In this document: positions 8,143 through 16,809 of the stretch, piece by piece
How positions within the stretch are numbered: the first letter of the stretch is position 1
How the letters are laid out: each line of letters starts with the position of its first letter
Assembly (NCBI RefSeq): GCF_006716355.1
Contig: NZ_VFOW01000001.1
Location: forward strand, 5,394,001-5,458,000
Source of the DNA: Stackebrandtia endophytica
Lineage (GTDB): Bacteria > Actinomycetota > Actinomycetes > Mycobacteriales > Micromonosporaceae
DNA length: 64,000 nt
Reading direction: 5' to 3'
Notes under the pieces: model-generated
The model's input: only the letters and a program-made list of their open reading frames with translations
Databases searched by the model: none
What the model was told of the DNA's origin: nothing
Program-made: the position numbers and the translations under genes

Positions 8143-9809
8143 GAGTCGATCTCCTCGCGGGTGCGTACCGGGAACCCGTAGCGTTCCTCGGCTCGATCGA
8201 TCCAATCCGACAGCACCGCGGACCGATCGGGGTCGATGCGAAGTCGAGGTGGCAGACCGAAACCCGACACCGGGAAGGACTCCGTTTCATCGATGGCGGT
8301 CAGTGCCGCACCGGCGGCGAACGGCAGTGTCGCTTCCTCGATCGACGGCTCCCACGCTTGCGGGCCGGTCAACGAGTCGAAGGCCTGTGCCAAGCCGATT
8401 TGTAGCGGGTTCAGCTGGGTTTCCGACCGGAGTGAGACCGTCGCACTGACATTTTCGATCAGCTCCCACAGCAGAGCGATGTCGTGAAGCTGAACCGTCA
8501 GCGAGAACACCATCGCCATCACCGGCTCCGAAACGGCGGCGACCCATCGTTCGCGGGCCGGCCCCGGGGCGAACCGGTGCCGGATCGCGTCGGTCGCCAA
8601 TGCCGCCGGCAGCGCCAGATCCAGGGACTCCCGGAGATATCGGAGTTGGTCCTGCTGAGTGGTGGCGTGGACCGCTCGTAGATATCTGGCCACCGCGCGA
8701 CGACCGTCCAGACGCGCCGCCTGGAAGTTGGCGCCCGCCGAGGTGTGCGTCCGGCGCGCGATCAGATACAGTTCCTCGGCACCGTCGTAGTCACCGTCGA
8801 CGGTCAACAAGTCGCCCAACAGGCCTCGGCATTCGGCCACGGTGGTCGAATTACCGGTGGCGGCGAGCCCGGTCAGTGAACCGGTCAGTAGCGCCCGGGC
8901 CTGTTCGAGGTCACCGTCGTTGATGGCCAGAACGCCTCGGCTGTACTGGATCTCGGCCGCCCTGCCCGGCTGCTCGCAGGTGGTGAAGGCCTCTTCGGCC
9001 TGAGCGAACGCATCGGCGGCGGCGGTGAAGTCACCTCGTCGCATGGCCAGCCGACCCAGGTTGGCCACGGCCGCGGCTCTGGCCGATCGGTCGGAATCGA
9101 CGGCGTGGACGTCGGCGGACAGCTGCAGGAACTCCTCGGCGGCGAGATAATCGCCGGTGGCCTCCATGATGATGGCCAGCGTCGTATAGGAGTACCCCGC
9201 CAGCGCCGGGAAATGGCGCATCGCCAACTCGAGTCCGGCTCGGGCCTCGGTCTCGGCCTCGGTCCACCGATCCAGGCTGACCAGGGTGTTGGCCTTGGTG
9301 TTGTGGAGACTGTGAGCCAGCAGATTGTCGTTGTCCCGAGTCCCACCCGAGGCCAGGTCCAAGGCGGCGTCCAGATCCAGCAGGGAATCCTCCAGCCGCC
9401 CGACCCGGTGCAGGGTCTGCGCCCGGTTGATGAGGGTCGACGCCTTGACCGCGCGGGTGCCGTAACGATCGCCGACCTGCTCCAAGGCTCGGTCACACGC
9501 CTCCAACGCCTCGGCGGCGAACGCGAACGCGCCGCTGATGTCACCCTGGGTTTCGCTCAATCCGGCCAGATTTCCCGAGACCCGGGCTCGCGCGTCCCAT
9601 CCGGCGGCGTCGATGTCGTCCACCAGCGTCAGTCGGTAGGCGGCGTCGTACTTCGCTCTGGCCTCCGACAGTCGTCCCTGTTCGGCCAGCTGGCTGCCCG
9701 CGTTGTTGAGGTCCCGAAACGGGTGCCACCTCGGCCCCAGGGTCGTGCTGACTTTAACGCCGAGTCTCTCCGGTTGGTCGGTCGGTTGGTCATCGGGGGA
9801 CGACGTCAC
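8136..9809 (-). CDS. tetratricopeptide-repeat protein of the CHAT operon
   Basis: The 557-residue, almost entirely helical protein has successive TPR-like helix pairs from about residue 30 to 360 (for example LNNAGSQLAEQGRLSEARAK, AVANLGRLAMRRGDFTAAAD, CRGLLGDLLTVDGDYDGAEE). The last 150 residues lack repeats, and the C-terminus ends WIDRAEERYGFPV. TPR stacks bind peptides or partners; in CHAT loci the TPR protein is commonly the scaffold, substrate or sensor of the protease. It overlaps the gene before by 4 nt and the CHAT gene by 7 nt, which implies stoichiometric co-translation. No signal peptide is seen, so it is cytoplasmic. Confidence 0.8.
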   Translation of the reverse strand: MTSSPDDQPTDQPERLGVKVSTTLGPRWHPFRDLNNAGSQLAEQGRLSEARAKYDAAYRLTLVDDIDAAGWDARARVSGNLAGLSETQGDISGAFAFAAEALEACDRALEQVGDRYGTRAVKASTLINRAQTLHRVGRLEDSLLDLDAALDLASGGTRDNDNLLAHSLHNTKANTLVSLDRWTEAETEARAGLELAMRHFPALAGYSYTTLAIIMEATGDYLAAEEFLQLSADVHAVDSDRSARAAAVANLGRLAMRRGDFTAAADAFAQAEEAFTTCEQPGRAAEIQYSRGVLAINDGDLEQARALLTGSLTGLAATGNSTTVAECRGLLGDLLTVDGDYDGAEELYLIARRTHTSAGANFQAARLDGRRAVARYLRAVHATTQQDQLRYLRESLDLALPAALATDAIRHRFAPGPARERWVAAVSEPVMAMVFSLTVQLHDIALLWELIENVSATVSLRSETQLNPLQIGLAQAFDSLTGPQAWEPSIEEATLPFAAGAALTAIDETESFPVSGFGLPPRLRIDPDRSAVLSDWIDRAEERYGFPVRTREEIDSW

Positions 9810-10852
9810 CGTTCGGCCCCCGCGATCCGTTCGGCCAGCAGGCCGTCCGACGCGGCCAGTCGGTGCCGCGCGTGAGCCAGGATGTCCTCGTGCCGATCTG
9901 CCAGATCCGCGGCCGGACCGTTCGGTTCTCCCATGACGGGTGAATAGACGATCGGTTGTCGCCGATCGGTGGGAGTGAGTAGGAACGTCGTGGCCACCGT
10001 GGTCTGTCCGAAGAAGAGCGGTAGGTCGGGTGAACGTTCCAGTTCCACCTCGGTCTCACCCAGTCGTGCGACCAACGGAACGTCCGCCGGGGACCCGGCC
10101 ATCGGGACCGATACCGATACGGTCAGTACCCCTTGGTGCCTGGTCAGTTCCCAGTGTGCCGTCGCGGCGGCGTCGACCATTCCGGCCGGGATCAGGTTCC
10201 AATCGATGACCGCCTCCCCGTCGGCCGCGGTGGTGGTCGCCTGCCGCTGGTGGCCTGCGGCCAGCGCCACGTCGTCCGGGCCCAGTGCCGTCGAGATCCG
10301 GACCGGTTCCACCCCGTAGTCCTCGGCGAGTTCGTCGAGCTGATCGATCAGCTCGACAATCTGCTCGGTGTACCGCGCATGCGTGGAGAGCTCCACCAGC
10401 CGTTCGAAGTTCACCGTCGACAGTGTCCGTTGGACCGCGTCCTCGTCGTCGAGAAGGTGCTCGGCGGCACTCACGTGGCGGGCCGCCTCGGCGTTGAGCA
10501 GATCGATCGACAGCCGAGGAATACCGGTCAGTGCGGACTCCGGCCACCAGCTTCGGGCCCATTCGATGTGCGCCAACCGTTTGGTCGCACGCAGCACGGG
10601 GGAGACCGCGACGGGGTCGATGTCGTCGTCACCGCCCAGGATGCCCCGGATGGACTCCGCACCGTAGATCTCCCACAGCCAGTCGGCGGCGCGATCGAGG
10701 TCGAAGACCTTCGCGGCGGGATAGATCGTGTCCGCCAGTTCGTCCCACATGAGTAGGCCGCCGTCGGCCTCGACCATCGCGGTGCGTTCGGGATGCGGTG
10801 GCACCGTTCCTATGATCAGGTACTCGTCGGTGCGCAGTATCGGAATGGTCAT
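9806..10852 (-). CDS. unrecognised protein, second gene of the CHAT operon
   Basis: 348 residues; I do not recognise the family. The N-terminal two thirds are helical and acidic (ELIDQLDELAEDYGVEPV). Residues about 220-290 look like a beta sandwich (WELTRHQGVLTVSVSVPM, LVARLGETEVELERS). A helical tail follows. It has no signal peptide, membrane segment or nucleotide-binding motif. Four-nt overlaps on both sides (start 10852 with the upstream stop at 10849; stop 9806 with the TPR start at 9809) show that it belongs to the system. It may be an adaptor or target of the protease. Confidence 0.7.
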   Translation of the reverse strand: MTIPILRTDEYLIIGTVPPHPERTAMVEADGGLLMWDELADTIYPAAKVFDLDRAADWLWEIYGAESIRGILGGDDDIDPVAVSPVLRATKRLAHIEWARSWWPESALTGIPRLSIDLLNAEAARHVSAAEHLLDDEDAVQRTLSTVNFERLVELSTHARYTEQIVELIDQLDELAEDYGVEPVRISTALGPDDVALAAGHQRQATTTAADGEAVIDWNLIPAGMVDAAATAHWELTRHQGVLTVSVSVPMAGSPADVPLVARLGETEVELERSPDLPLFFGQTTVATTFLLTPTDRRQPIVYSPVMGEPNGPAADLADRHEDILAHARHRLAASDGLLAERIAGAER

Positions 10853-12129
10853 CGGCCCCGCCCCAATGTGTCCTTGAGTCGATCACGTTGATCCATGATC
10901 ACCGATCGAAGTACACCGTCGAGGAGATCCCAGATCGCATCGGCGGTAACGGATTCACCACGCATTTCGCGGCCGTGCAGCCGCACCCACAGTCGGCGCA
11001 GATAGGCGCGCCGCGGATGTCGGACATCGGTTCGCAAGTCCTCGGGCAGTCCCGGCGCGGCGCGGTCGGGCAGTCGGAGGACCCGGTGCACGTAGGCCTG
11101 TCGTTGCCAACGGGACCGCAGTCTGGCCCGGGCGTCTCCGCGAGCCATGGCCGGGCCGGGGTCGGTGAGGTCTGCGGTGGCGTCGCGTCCCAACACCATG
11201 GCGACCCGACTGGGTTCCTCGGCCAGCTGCCAGGCTCCGGCGGACCGGTGAATCTCCTGGCGTATCAAGGCGGGTATGTCGGCCATGGATTCGCGGTGGA
11301 AGACGGCTGTGAAGGACGCGAACGCCCGTTCCAGAATGGAGCGATCGAATGGGGGCGGCAGACGGGTCTTCGATGCACGATCCCCCAACCGGGGCGGAGC
11401 CACCCGGCGATGCCTGCTCAACCCGTGATCGCGAGCCACCCCGTCACCGGTCAGTTCATTCGCCTCGTGGGTACCGACCCGGTGAGCGGTGAGCCGGTGG
11501 AACATCTCGGAGTCGGGCGCGGTGGCGCACACCGCCAGGAACTCGGAACGGGCGTCGAGATCGGCGCGGCCGTCGATGATCCTGCGGTCGGTGCGCCAGG
11601 CCGCTCCCAACAGTTGATTCAACTCGGGAACATTGCCGGGGTCGGTGATATAGCCGCGCAGCTGTTCCACCGTCTTGTTCCCGCGCGACGATCGCACATC
11701 CTCGACGAGTTCGGCCGCCAGTTCGGCTGCGGCTGTTGCCTGGTCGGGTGTCCCGTGCAGGTGCGCCAACTCGAAACAACGCTGGAAATACAGATCCTGC
11801 GGATTGCCGTCGGTGACCCCGGCCTTGCGCCGGGTTCGCTTCACCAGCTGGTACCACGCGGCGGTGGCGGCCAGTACCGGTCCGGCTTCACGGATTCGAG
11901 TGCGCAGGTCGTCGACGTGTTCGATGTCGACCGCCGACCCTGCGAACCGCGGATTCTGGACCGGTCGCAGTACCAACGGATCGAGAATCAGCTTCACGGT
12001 ACGTGCCAACGGCCGTCCCGACGAGTTGCTCAACGGTGCGACGGCGTCGCTGAGCTGAGACCACGCGTCGGCGATGACCATGCCACGAGGCAACGCCACA
12101 CCACGATGAGGGGATATCGCCTGCTCCAC
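10849..12129 (-). CDS. unrecognised Arg-rich helical protein, first gene of the CHAT operon
   Basis: 426 residues with no family that I recognise. It is predicted to be nearly all helical, with a strongly basic C-terminal third (RARLRSRWQRQAYVHRVLRL; YLRRLWVRLHGREMRG). The middle region holds an Arg/His-rich linker (LSRHRRVAPPRLGDRASKTR). The basic surface could bind nucleic acid or acidic protein, but this is inference. The GTG start at 12129 has no ribosome site but lies 6 nt after TAGACT, so it is probably translated from a leaderless mRNA. As the promoter-proximal gene it may be the regulator or recognition component. Confidence 0.7.
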   Translation of the reverse strand: MEQAISPHRGVALPRGMVIADAWSQLSDAVAPLSNSSGRPLARTVKLILDPLVLRPVQNPRFAGSAVDIEHVDDLRTRIREAGPVLAATAAWYQLVKRTRRKAGVTDGNPQDLYFQRCFELAHLHGTPDQATAAAELAAELVEDVRSSRGNKTVEQLRGYITDPGNVPELNQLLGAAWRTDRRIIDGRADLDARSEFLAVCATAPDSEMFHRLTAHRVGTHEANELTGDGVARDHGLSRHRRVAPPRLGDRASKTRLPPPFDRSILERAFASFTAVFHRESMADIPALIRQEIHRSAGAWQLAEEPSRVAMVLGRDATADLTDPGPAMARGDARARLRSRWQRQAYVHRVLRLPDRAAPGLPEDLRTDVRHPRRAYLRRLWVRLHGREMRGESVTADAIWDLLDGVLRSVIMDQRDRLKDTLGRGR

Positions 12130-12135
12130 ACCGGC

Positions 12136-12164
12136 AGTCTATGGGGTGTGTCTAGCGGTGACAA
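12136..12164 (-). promoter_or_regulatory. promoter of the CHAT operon (leaderless)
   Basis: Read on the minus strand: TTGTCA (12164-12159), 17-bp spacer, TAGACT (12141-12136), then 6 nt to the GTG at 12129. This is close to the housekeeping consensus at both boxes and predicts a transcript beginning at the start codon. Confidence 0.65.
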
Positions 12165-12174
12165 CACGGTCACC
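12157..12174. promoter_or_regulatory. inverted repeat over the -35 box of the CHAT operon
   Basis: GGTGAC (12157-12162), 6-bp spacer, GTCACC (12169-12174). It overlaps the -35 hexamer and so could be an operator for a dimeric repressor. It may also act on the divergent gene at 12256. Confidence 0.45.
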
Positions 12175-12255
12175 CTTCGGGCAATCCGTGATCGGTAGGA
12201 ACGCCGTGCCATCGAACCTGAACCCATCACTCGTTGGCCGGTAAGGAGAACCGAC

Positions 12256-13515
12256 ATGATCTACGGAAACCAACAGGTACCCGATCCGCCGGTGCGGCCA
12301 GGACATCCACATCTGGTGACCTCCCCCTACGACCGGGAACAGGTAACCAACGTCACGCCGGCGCGCCAGCGCGGGCGGTTCGGCTGGGTGCGGGGAGTAC
12401 TACCGCTGATCGGTTTCGCGTTGTTGTTCTTCGGTGGCAGCTATCTGGTCAGTCCCGAACCCGACATCGAGCTCGAACCCGGATTCGTCGTTGGCCAGAT
12501 CGACGGACGCGACGTGGTATTCGTCCCTTATGAACGGTCCGGTTCGCGGGGGATGTTTCAGCTGATGACCCAGGACATGTTCCAGTCCAGGATCGCCGCG
12601 ATCGACATGGTCACCGGCGATACCTTGTGGGACACCAAGATCGTCGGGGAAATGCTCTCGGAGGGCCGGGTGATCGCCGCCGGACGACAGTACGTCTACA
12701 TCGCCACCCAGGAGGGCCTGACCATTCTGGAGTCGGCCGACGGAGCCGTCGCCGCGGTGCCGGACGCGATCACCGGACTGACCGACGGGTATGTGGCCGA
12801 AGCAGGCGCCTACGGTTTCGACGCCGATGCCGAGGCAGTCGTGGCGATCGACCGGGATGGCGTCTTCCACGTCATCGAGTTGGACGGTCTGACCGCGACT
12901 CCGGCCGACGCGGCGATAACCGATCGATGGACTGGCGTGCTGTCCGGCAGCGGCGGACACTGGACCGTCAGCGGCAAGTCCGACACCTACGGTTTCAACG
13001 GTCCCGAGGAACTCGTGCGGTTGAACCCGGCGAGGCCGGGGGCACTGGGCAGCGTGCTGACCCGAACCTCCATCTCCGGCGAGACCACCCAGATCGGCGA
13101 GGCGGTCTTCTACGACGGAAAACTGGTGATCGACCAGACCGACCTGGCCGTCGACGGCCAGTTGGTCCGCGAGGCCCTCAGCGGAGGTTGGGAACGACAC
13201 GAGGACTACCACTCCGAGATCCAGAACGCGGGAAAGGTCGCCGGAGCCGCGGCCGATGTCGTTCTGATCGAACATGTTCGCGGCGTCGGCGACGACGTTC
13301 AGCTGCTCAGCACCGTGTCACTGGAGACCGGTGAGGTCATCGACACCATCGAGACGGGGTCGTCCTCCGGGCGAAGTATCTGCCTGGAATCCGGCGAGGT
13401 GATCCTGCCGGTTTCCCTGCCGGACAACTGGAGCCCGCATGCTCTGGCATTGATCGATCAACAGGGTGCGATCACGGTCGCCGACGTGGGGTCCGTCGGG
13501 TTCTTCGGATTCTGA
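12256..13515 (+). CDS. PA2928-like membrane-anchored beta-propeller protein
   Basis: 419 residues: a Pro-rich cytoplasmic N-terminus, one membrane segment at about 46-66 (VLPLIGFALLFFGGSYLV), then a large exported domain with propeller-type strands (RIAAIDMVTGDTLWDTKI; AVVAIDRDGVFHVIELDG). This resembles the PA2928 family, whose function is unknown; the strand pattern resembles PQQ-type propellers without known cofactor residues. The ATG at 12256 has AAGGAG 8 nt upstream. The next gene also encodes a small anchored protein, so the pair may work together at the membrane. It is divergent from the CHAT operon. Confidence 0.7.
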   Translation: MIYGNQQVPDPPVRPGHPHLVTSPYDREQVTNVTPARQRGRFGWVRGVLPLIGFALLFFGGSYLVSPEPDIELEPGFVVGQIDGRDVVFVPYERSGSRGMFQLMTQDMFQSRIAAIDMVTGDTLWDTKIVGEMLSEGRVIAAGRQYVYIATQEGLTILESADGAVAAVPDAITGLTDGYVAEAGAYGFDADAEAVVAIDRDGVFHVIELDGLTATPADAAITDRWTGVLSGSGGHWTVSGKSDTYGFNGPEELVRLNPARPGALGSVLTRTSISGETTQIGEAVFYDGKLVIDQTDLAVDGQLVREALSGGWERHEDYHSEIQNAGKVAGAAADVVLIEHVRGVGDDVQLLSTVSLETGEVIDTIETGSSSGRSICLESGEVILPVSLPDNWSPHALALIDQQGAITVADVGSVGFFGF

Positions 13516-13602
13516 GAATTCGCAGGTTCAAACCTGTGACCGGTAGGCGGTGGACCGCCGCGACACTCGTCGACAACCACGAAACAAGGAAATGAGGACA
13601 TC

Positions 13603-14391
13603 ATGTTCAAGGCGATCTCCTGGATCACCGTCGCCATCGGTGCGGTGTGCACCGCCATGTGGGCCGTCACCGGATTCACCGGAGAGACCGGCCTCGATTG
13701 GCTCAACGGCTGGATGGTCGGACCGATCCTGCTGGTGTTCGTCGCGCCCAGCCTGTTGGGGGTCAGCCGGATGCTCGGCGGATTCGACATCGACGGCGGC
13801 ATGCCGGAGAAGTTTCAGAACGCCCCGATCGGTATGGGCACCGTGGTGTCGGCCGATCGCACCGGCCTGAGCATCAACGACCAGCCGCAGTTGGACATCC
13901 TGCTGGACATCGACACCCCCGACGGTCAGTCGTTCCGTGGAATGGCCCGTCAGATCATCGATCTGACCGAACTGGCAGCCGTCGTCCCCGGTGCGATGCT
14001 GCCGGTGCGCTACATCCCCGGCAGCAGTGACGGGAAGGTCGCCTTGGCCACCGACGCCTCACAAGCCGAGCTTCAGGCGGCCTTCAACCGGGTGCGGTTG
14101 GCCAAGGGGGAGATGACACCGCGTCAGCTTCAGATCGCGGAGCAGGGAGTGGTCGGACGCGCGGTGGTGCTGGCGATGTCACCCACCGGTGAACTGCGCG
14201 GCGCCAACGCGGTCATCGACATCAAGCTGCGGGTCAGTCGCCCCGACTCGTCCACCTTCGAGATCAGCCAGCACAAACCGATCCCCTCCACCGTCATCCC
14301 GTTGGTCCAACCGGGAATGGTGGTAGAGGTGCGGTATCTACCGGGCGACGAGTCCGAGGTCTCGATAGTGACCCCGGTATCGGCATCGTGA
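13603..14391 (+). CDS. membrane protein with two similar exported or cytosolic beta domains
   Basis: 262 residues. Two membrane segments (about 5-25 and 35-60) are followed by two related beta domains of about 70 residues. Both begin with a GxGxVV-type strand (PIGMGTVVSADRTG and GVVGRAVVLAMSPTG) and end with a near-identical strand (MLPVRYIPGS and VVEVRYLPGD). This implies an internal duplication. The function is unknown. GAGGA precedes the ATG by 6 nt. It follows the PA2928-like gene by 87 nt on the same strand and is probably in the same operon. Confidence 0.65.
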   Translation: MFKAISWITVAIGAVCTAMWAVTGFTGETGLDWLNGWMVGPILLVFVAPSLLGVSRMLGGFDIDGGMPEKFQNAPIGMGTVVSADRTGLSINDQPQLDILLDIDTPDGQSFRGMARQIIDLTELAAVVPGAMLPVRYIPGSSDGKVALATDASQAELQAAFNRVRLAKGEMTPRQLQIAEQGVVGRAVVLAMSPTGELRGANAVIDIKLRVSRPDSSTFEISQHKPIPSTVIPLVQPGMVVEVRYLPGDESEVSIVTPVSAS

Positions 14392-14417
14392 CTCTCGAAT
14401 GCTTGGGAGACAACGAA

Positions 14418-15251
14418 TCACCCGGCACCGTTGCGCCAGTCGTCACTGTCCAATGCGGTGGCACCCTGCGGTCCCATCATCATCATGCCGCCGTCGACGA
14501 CATACGAGGAGCCGGTGACGTAGGACGCGGCGGGCGCCGCCAGGAACGCCACGACCGAGGCGACCTCGCTGGCGTGTCCCGGTCTGGCCAACGGAATACC
14601 GGGTCGCTCCACGTCGTCGAGATCCACGTCGGTGCGAGCGGTGGTCGGTGTGGCTATCTCGCCGGGAGCCACCGCGTTGACGGTGATCCCGTGCGGCGCC
14701 AGTTCCAGGGCCAGTGCCTGGGTCAGTCCGCCCAGACCGTGCTCGGCGGCGCTGTAGGGCGCGTAGCCCACCTTCGGCGCGAACTCGTGGACTCCGGTGA
14801 CGTTGATGATTCGGCCGCCGTGGCCGGCATCGACCATGTGCCGGGCGGCATGCTGCGAACACAGGAACGCACCATCCAAATTGGCTTGAATCACCTGCCG
14901 CCAGGTGTGGTAGTCCATGTCCAGGATCGGTGTGTCGTCGCCGGTGCCGGTGCAGTTGACGAGAATGTCGACACCGCCGAGTTCGTCGGTCAGGTTGTCG
15001 ATCACGCCCGCCGATTCCGGCAGGTCGCCCAGGTCCATCTCACGGAGGGCGGCGGTGGCGCCCAACTCGGTCACCTCGGCGGCGGTCTCCTCGGCGCCAG
15101 CTCGGTCACGGTCGTAGGTCACTCCGACGTTGACGCCGCTGCCGGCGAAGGCGACGGCGACGGCTCGCCCGATCCCGGTGTCCGAACCGGTGACGATGGC
15201 GTTTCTGGGCGCCACGGTCTCCCTGGGCAGTGGCGCGGGAATGGTAGTCAT
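14418..15251 (-). CDS. short-chain dehydrogenase/reductase, catalytic Ser and Lys replaced
   Basis: 277 residues with the classical SDR fold: cofactor motif TGSDTGIG near the N-terminus, VNCTGTG in the place of NNAG, and the Asn of the tetrad in QANLDGAF. The tetrad Ser position in the strand IINVTGVHE is Gly. The YxxxK motif reads YSAAE (GAG codon), so the catalytic Lys is Glu while the Tyr remains. The rest (LALELAPHGITVNAVAPGE) is normal. It may bind NAD(P) without oxidoreductase activity, or use other residues. ATG at 15251 has AGGAGG 7 nt upstream; longer starts lack one. It is divergent from the alcohol dehydrogenase gene. Confidence 0.85.
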   Translation of the reverse strand: MTTIPAPLPRETVAPRNAIVTGSDTGIGRAVAVAFAGSGVNVGVTYDRDRAGAEETAAEVTELGATAALREMDLGDLPESAGVIDNLTDELGGVDILVNCTGTGDDTPILDMDYHTWRQVIQANLDGAFLCSQHAARHMVDAGHGGRIINVTGVHEFAPKVGYAPYSAAEHGLGGLTQALALELAPHGITVNAVAPGEIATPTTARTDVDLDDVERPGIPLARPGHASEVASVVAFLAAPAASYVTGSSYVVDGGMMMMGPQGATALDSDDWRNGAG

Positions 15252-15527
15252 TGTCAGACCTCCTGACGGTGACACTCATCCGTCGAACACCGGACTCGCC
15301 AAGAAGAGTCGTTCGAGCCTCGACGCGTCTGCGGCGATCGCAAACCGGGTGGTCGCCCGGCCCCGGGTGAGCGTCTGTCGAACGCTGTCGGCGTTATCGC
15401 CCCAACTCCGTCAGGCTAACGAGAACGACCGGGTGGATTCCTCGAAACGGGCCAAGTCACCGAATACGTGTGAAAGCGGTCCGGATCGGGTAGATCCGTC
15501 CCACGACGTCTACGACGGGGGCGAATC

Positions 15528-16682
15528 ATGCGTGCCGTGGCTTGGCAGAGCGCTCGGACGGTTCAGGTCGTCGACACCGCCGACCCGGTTATTCGGGAAC
15601 CGACCGACGCGATCATCAAGGTGACCGCCACCGCGATCTGTGGGAGTGACCTACACCTGTACGACCATGGCGCAGCGATGCGGATGAGGTCGGGGGACAT
15701 CGTGGGGCACGAGGCCATGGGCGAGGTGATCGAGGTGGGAAACGCGGTATCGCGCATCGGTGTCAGCGATCGAGTGGTAGTCCCGTTCAACGTCGCCTGC
15801 GGCCAGTGCGCCGACTGTCGGCGTGGCCGCTACAGCCAGTGCCGGACGACGCGGGATGCCGACGCGGGAACCGGGGGAGCGCTGCTGGGGTATACCCGTC
15901 GATACGGCGGAATCCCCGGCGGTCAAGCCGAATACTTGCGGGTTCCCTATGCCCACTTCGGACCGATACCGGTTGGTGTCGATGATCCGCCCGGGGTGCT
16001 GTTGCTGTCCGATGTGCTTCCTGCCGCGTGGGAGGCCGTCGATCGCGCGGAGATCCCCGACAACGGCACCCTGGTGGTGTTCGGTCTCGGAGCGGTCGGG
16101 CAGATGTGCGTCACCGCCGCGTTGTATCGGGGAGCCGAACGGGTGATCGCCGTCGACAGGGTTCCCGAGCGGTTGGCGCACGCCCGGGGCAACGGCGCCG
16201 AGCCGGTCGACTTCTCCGACATCGACGACGTGCCCGAGACGATCCGGGACATGACCTCCGGCGGAGCCGACTCGGTGATCGACGCGGTGGGTATGGACGC
16301 CGACGGCTCGTTCGCTGAGGCGCTACTGCAATCGGTGCGGGTACAAACCGACAGGTTCACCGCGTTCCGGCAGGCGACCGCGTCAGTTCGGCGCGGTGGA
16401 ACGGTGTCGGTCATCGGGGTGTACTCATCGGACATGTTGAACTTCCCGTTGGGGGAGTTGTTCGATCGTCAGCTCACGCTGCGGTGGGGTCTGGCGAATG
16501 TGCGGCGGTGGGATCAGGTCCTGTTGGGGCTGCTGAGGGACGGCGATCAATTGGGCGCCAACGACATCATCACCCACGTGGACTCCCTTGAAGATGCTCC
16601 GGATGCCTACGAGCGGCTCAAACATCATCGAGACGGCGTCATCAAATCGGTCCTCGACCCGGGGATCGACACATCACTGTGA
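15528..16682 (+). CDS. zinc-dependent alcohol dehydrogenase (MDR family)
   Basis: The 384-residue enzyme has all zinc ligands of the medium-chain family: catalytic Cys38 in AICGSDLH, His61-Glu62 in VGHE, and the structural site Cys91/94/97/105 (CGQCADCRRGRYSQC). The NAD-binding motif is VFGLGAVGQMC. It resembles the formaldehyde/glutathione-independent dehydrogenase-like subgroup, with an insertion around YTRRYGGIPGGQAEYLRVP that is typical of that subgroup. It should oxidise an alcohol or aldehyde adduct with NAD; the substrate is not predictable. It is monocistronic, with a 252-nt upstream region shared with the divergent SDR gene. Confidence 0.88.
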   Translation: MRAVAWQSARTVQVVDTADPVIREPTDAIIKVTATAICGSDLHLYDHGAAMRMRSGDIVGHEAMGEVIEVGNAVSRIGVSDRVVVPFNVACGQCADCRRGRYSQCRTTRDADAGTGGALLGYTRRYGGIPGGQAEYLRVPYAHFGPIPVGVDDPPGVLLLSDVLPAAWEAVDRAEIPDNGTLVVFGLGAVGQMCVTAALYRGAERVIAVDRVPERLAHARGNGAEPVDFSDIDDVPETIRDMTSGGADSVIDAVGMDADGSFAEALLQSVRVQTDRFTAFRQATASVRRGGTVSVIGVYSSDMLNFPLGELFDRQLTLRWGLANVRRWDQVLLGLLRDGDQLGANDIITHVDSLEDAPDAYERLKHHRDGVIKSVLDPGIDTSL

Positions 16683-16809
16683 ACCGACTCTCACGGCGCT
16701 GACGCCGGTACTTCCGATGGGATACAGTCCCCGATGTGGCGGTGCTCCCGTTGGCCTTCTTGTACCGGCCCGGGGTCGGGGCCGTCACGATCACAAGGAG
16801 TCGCACATC

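Noticed and set aside
6868-12129. Assignment of the CHAT operon to the CATRA (caspase and TPR-repeat associated) class
   Set aside because: The idea fits the gene content, but I could not match the two unknown proteins to CATRA domains by eye, so the name is not used.
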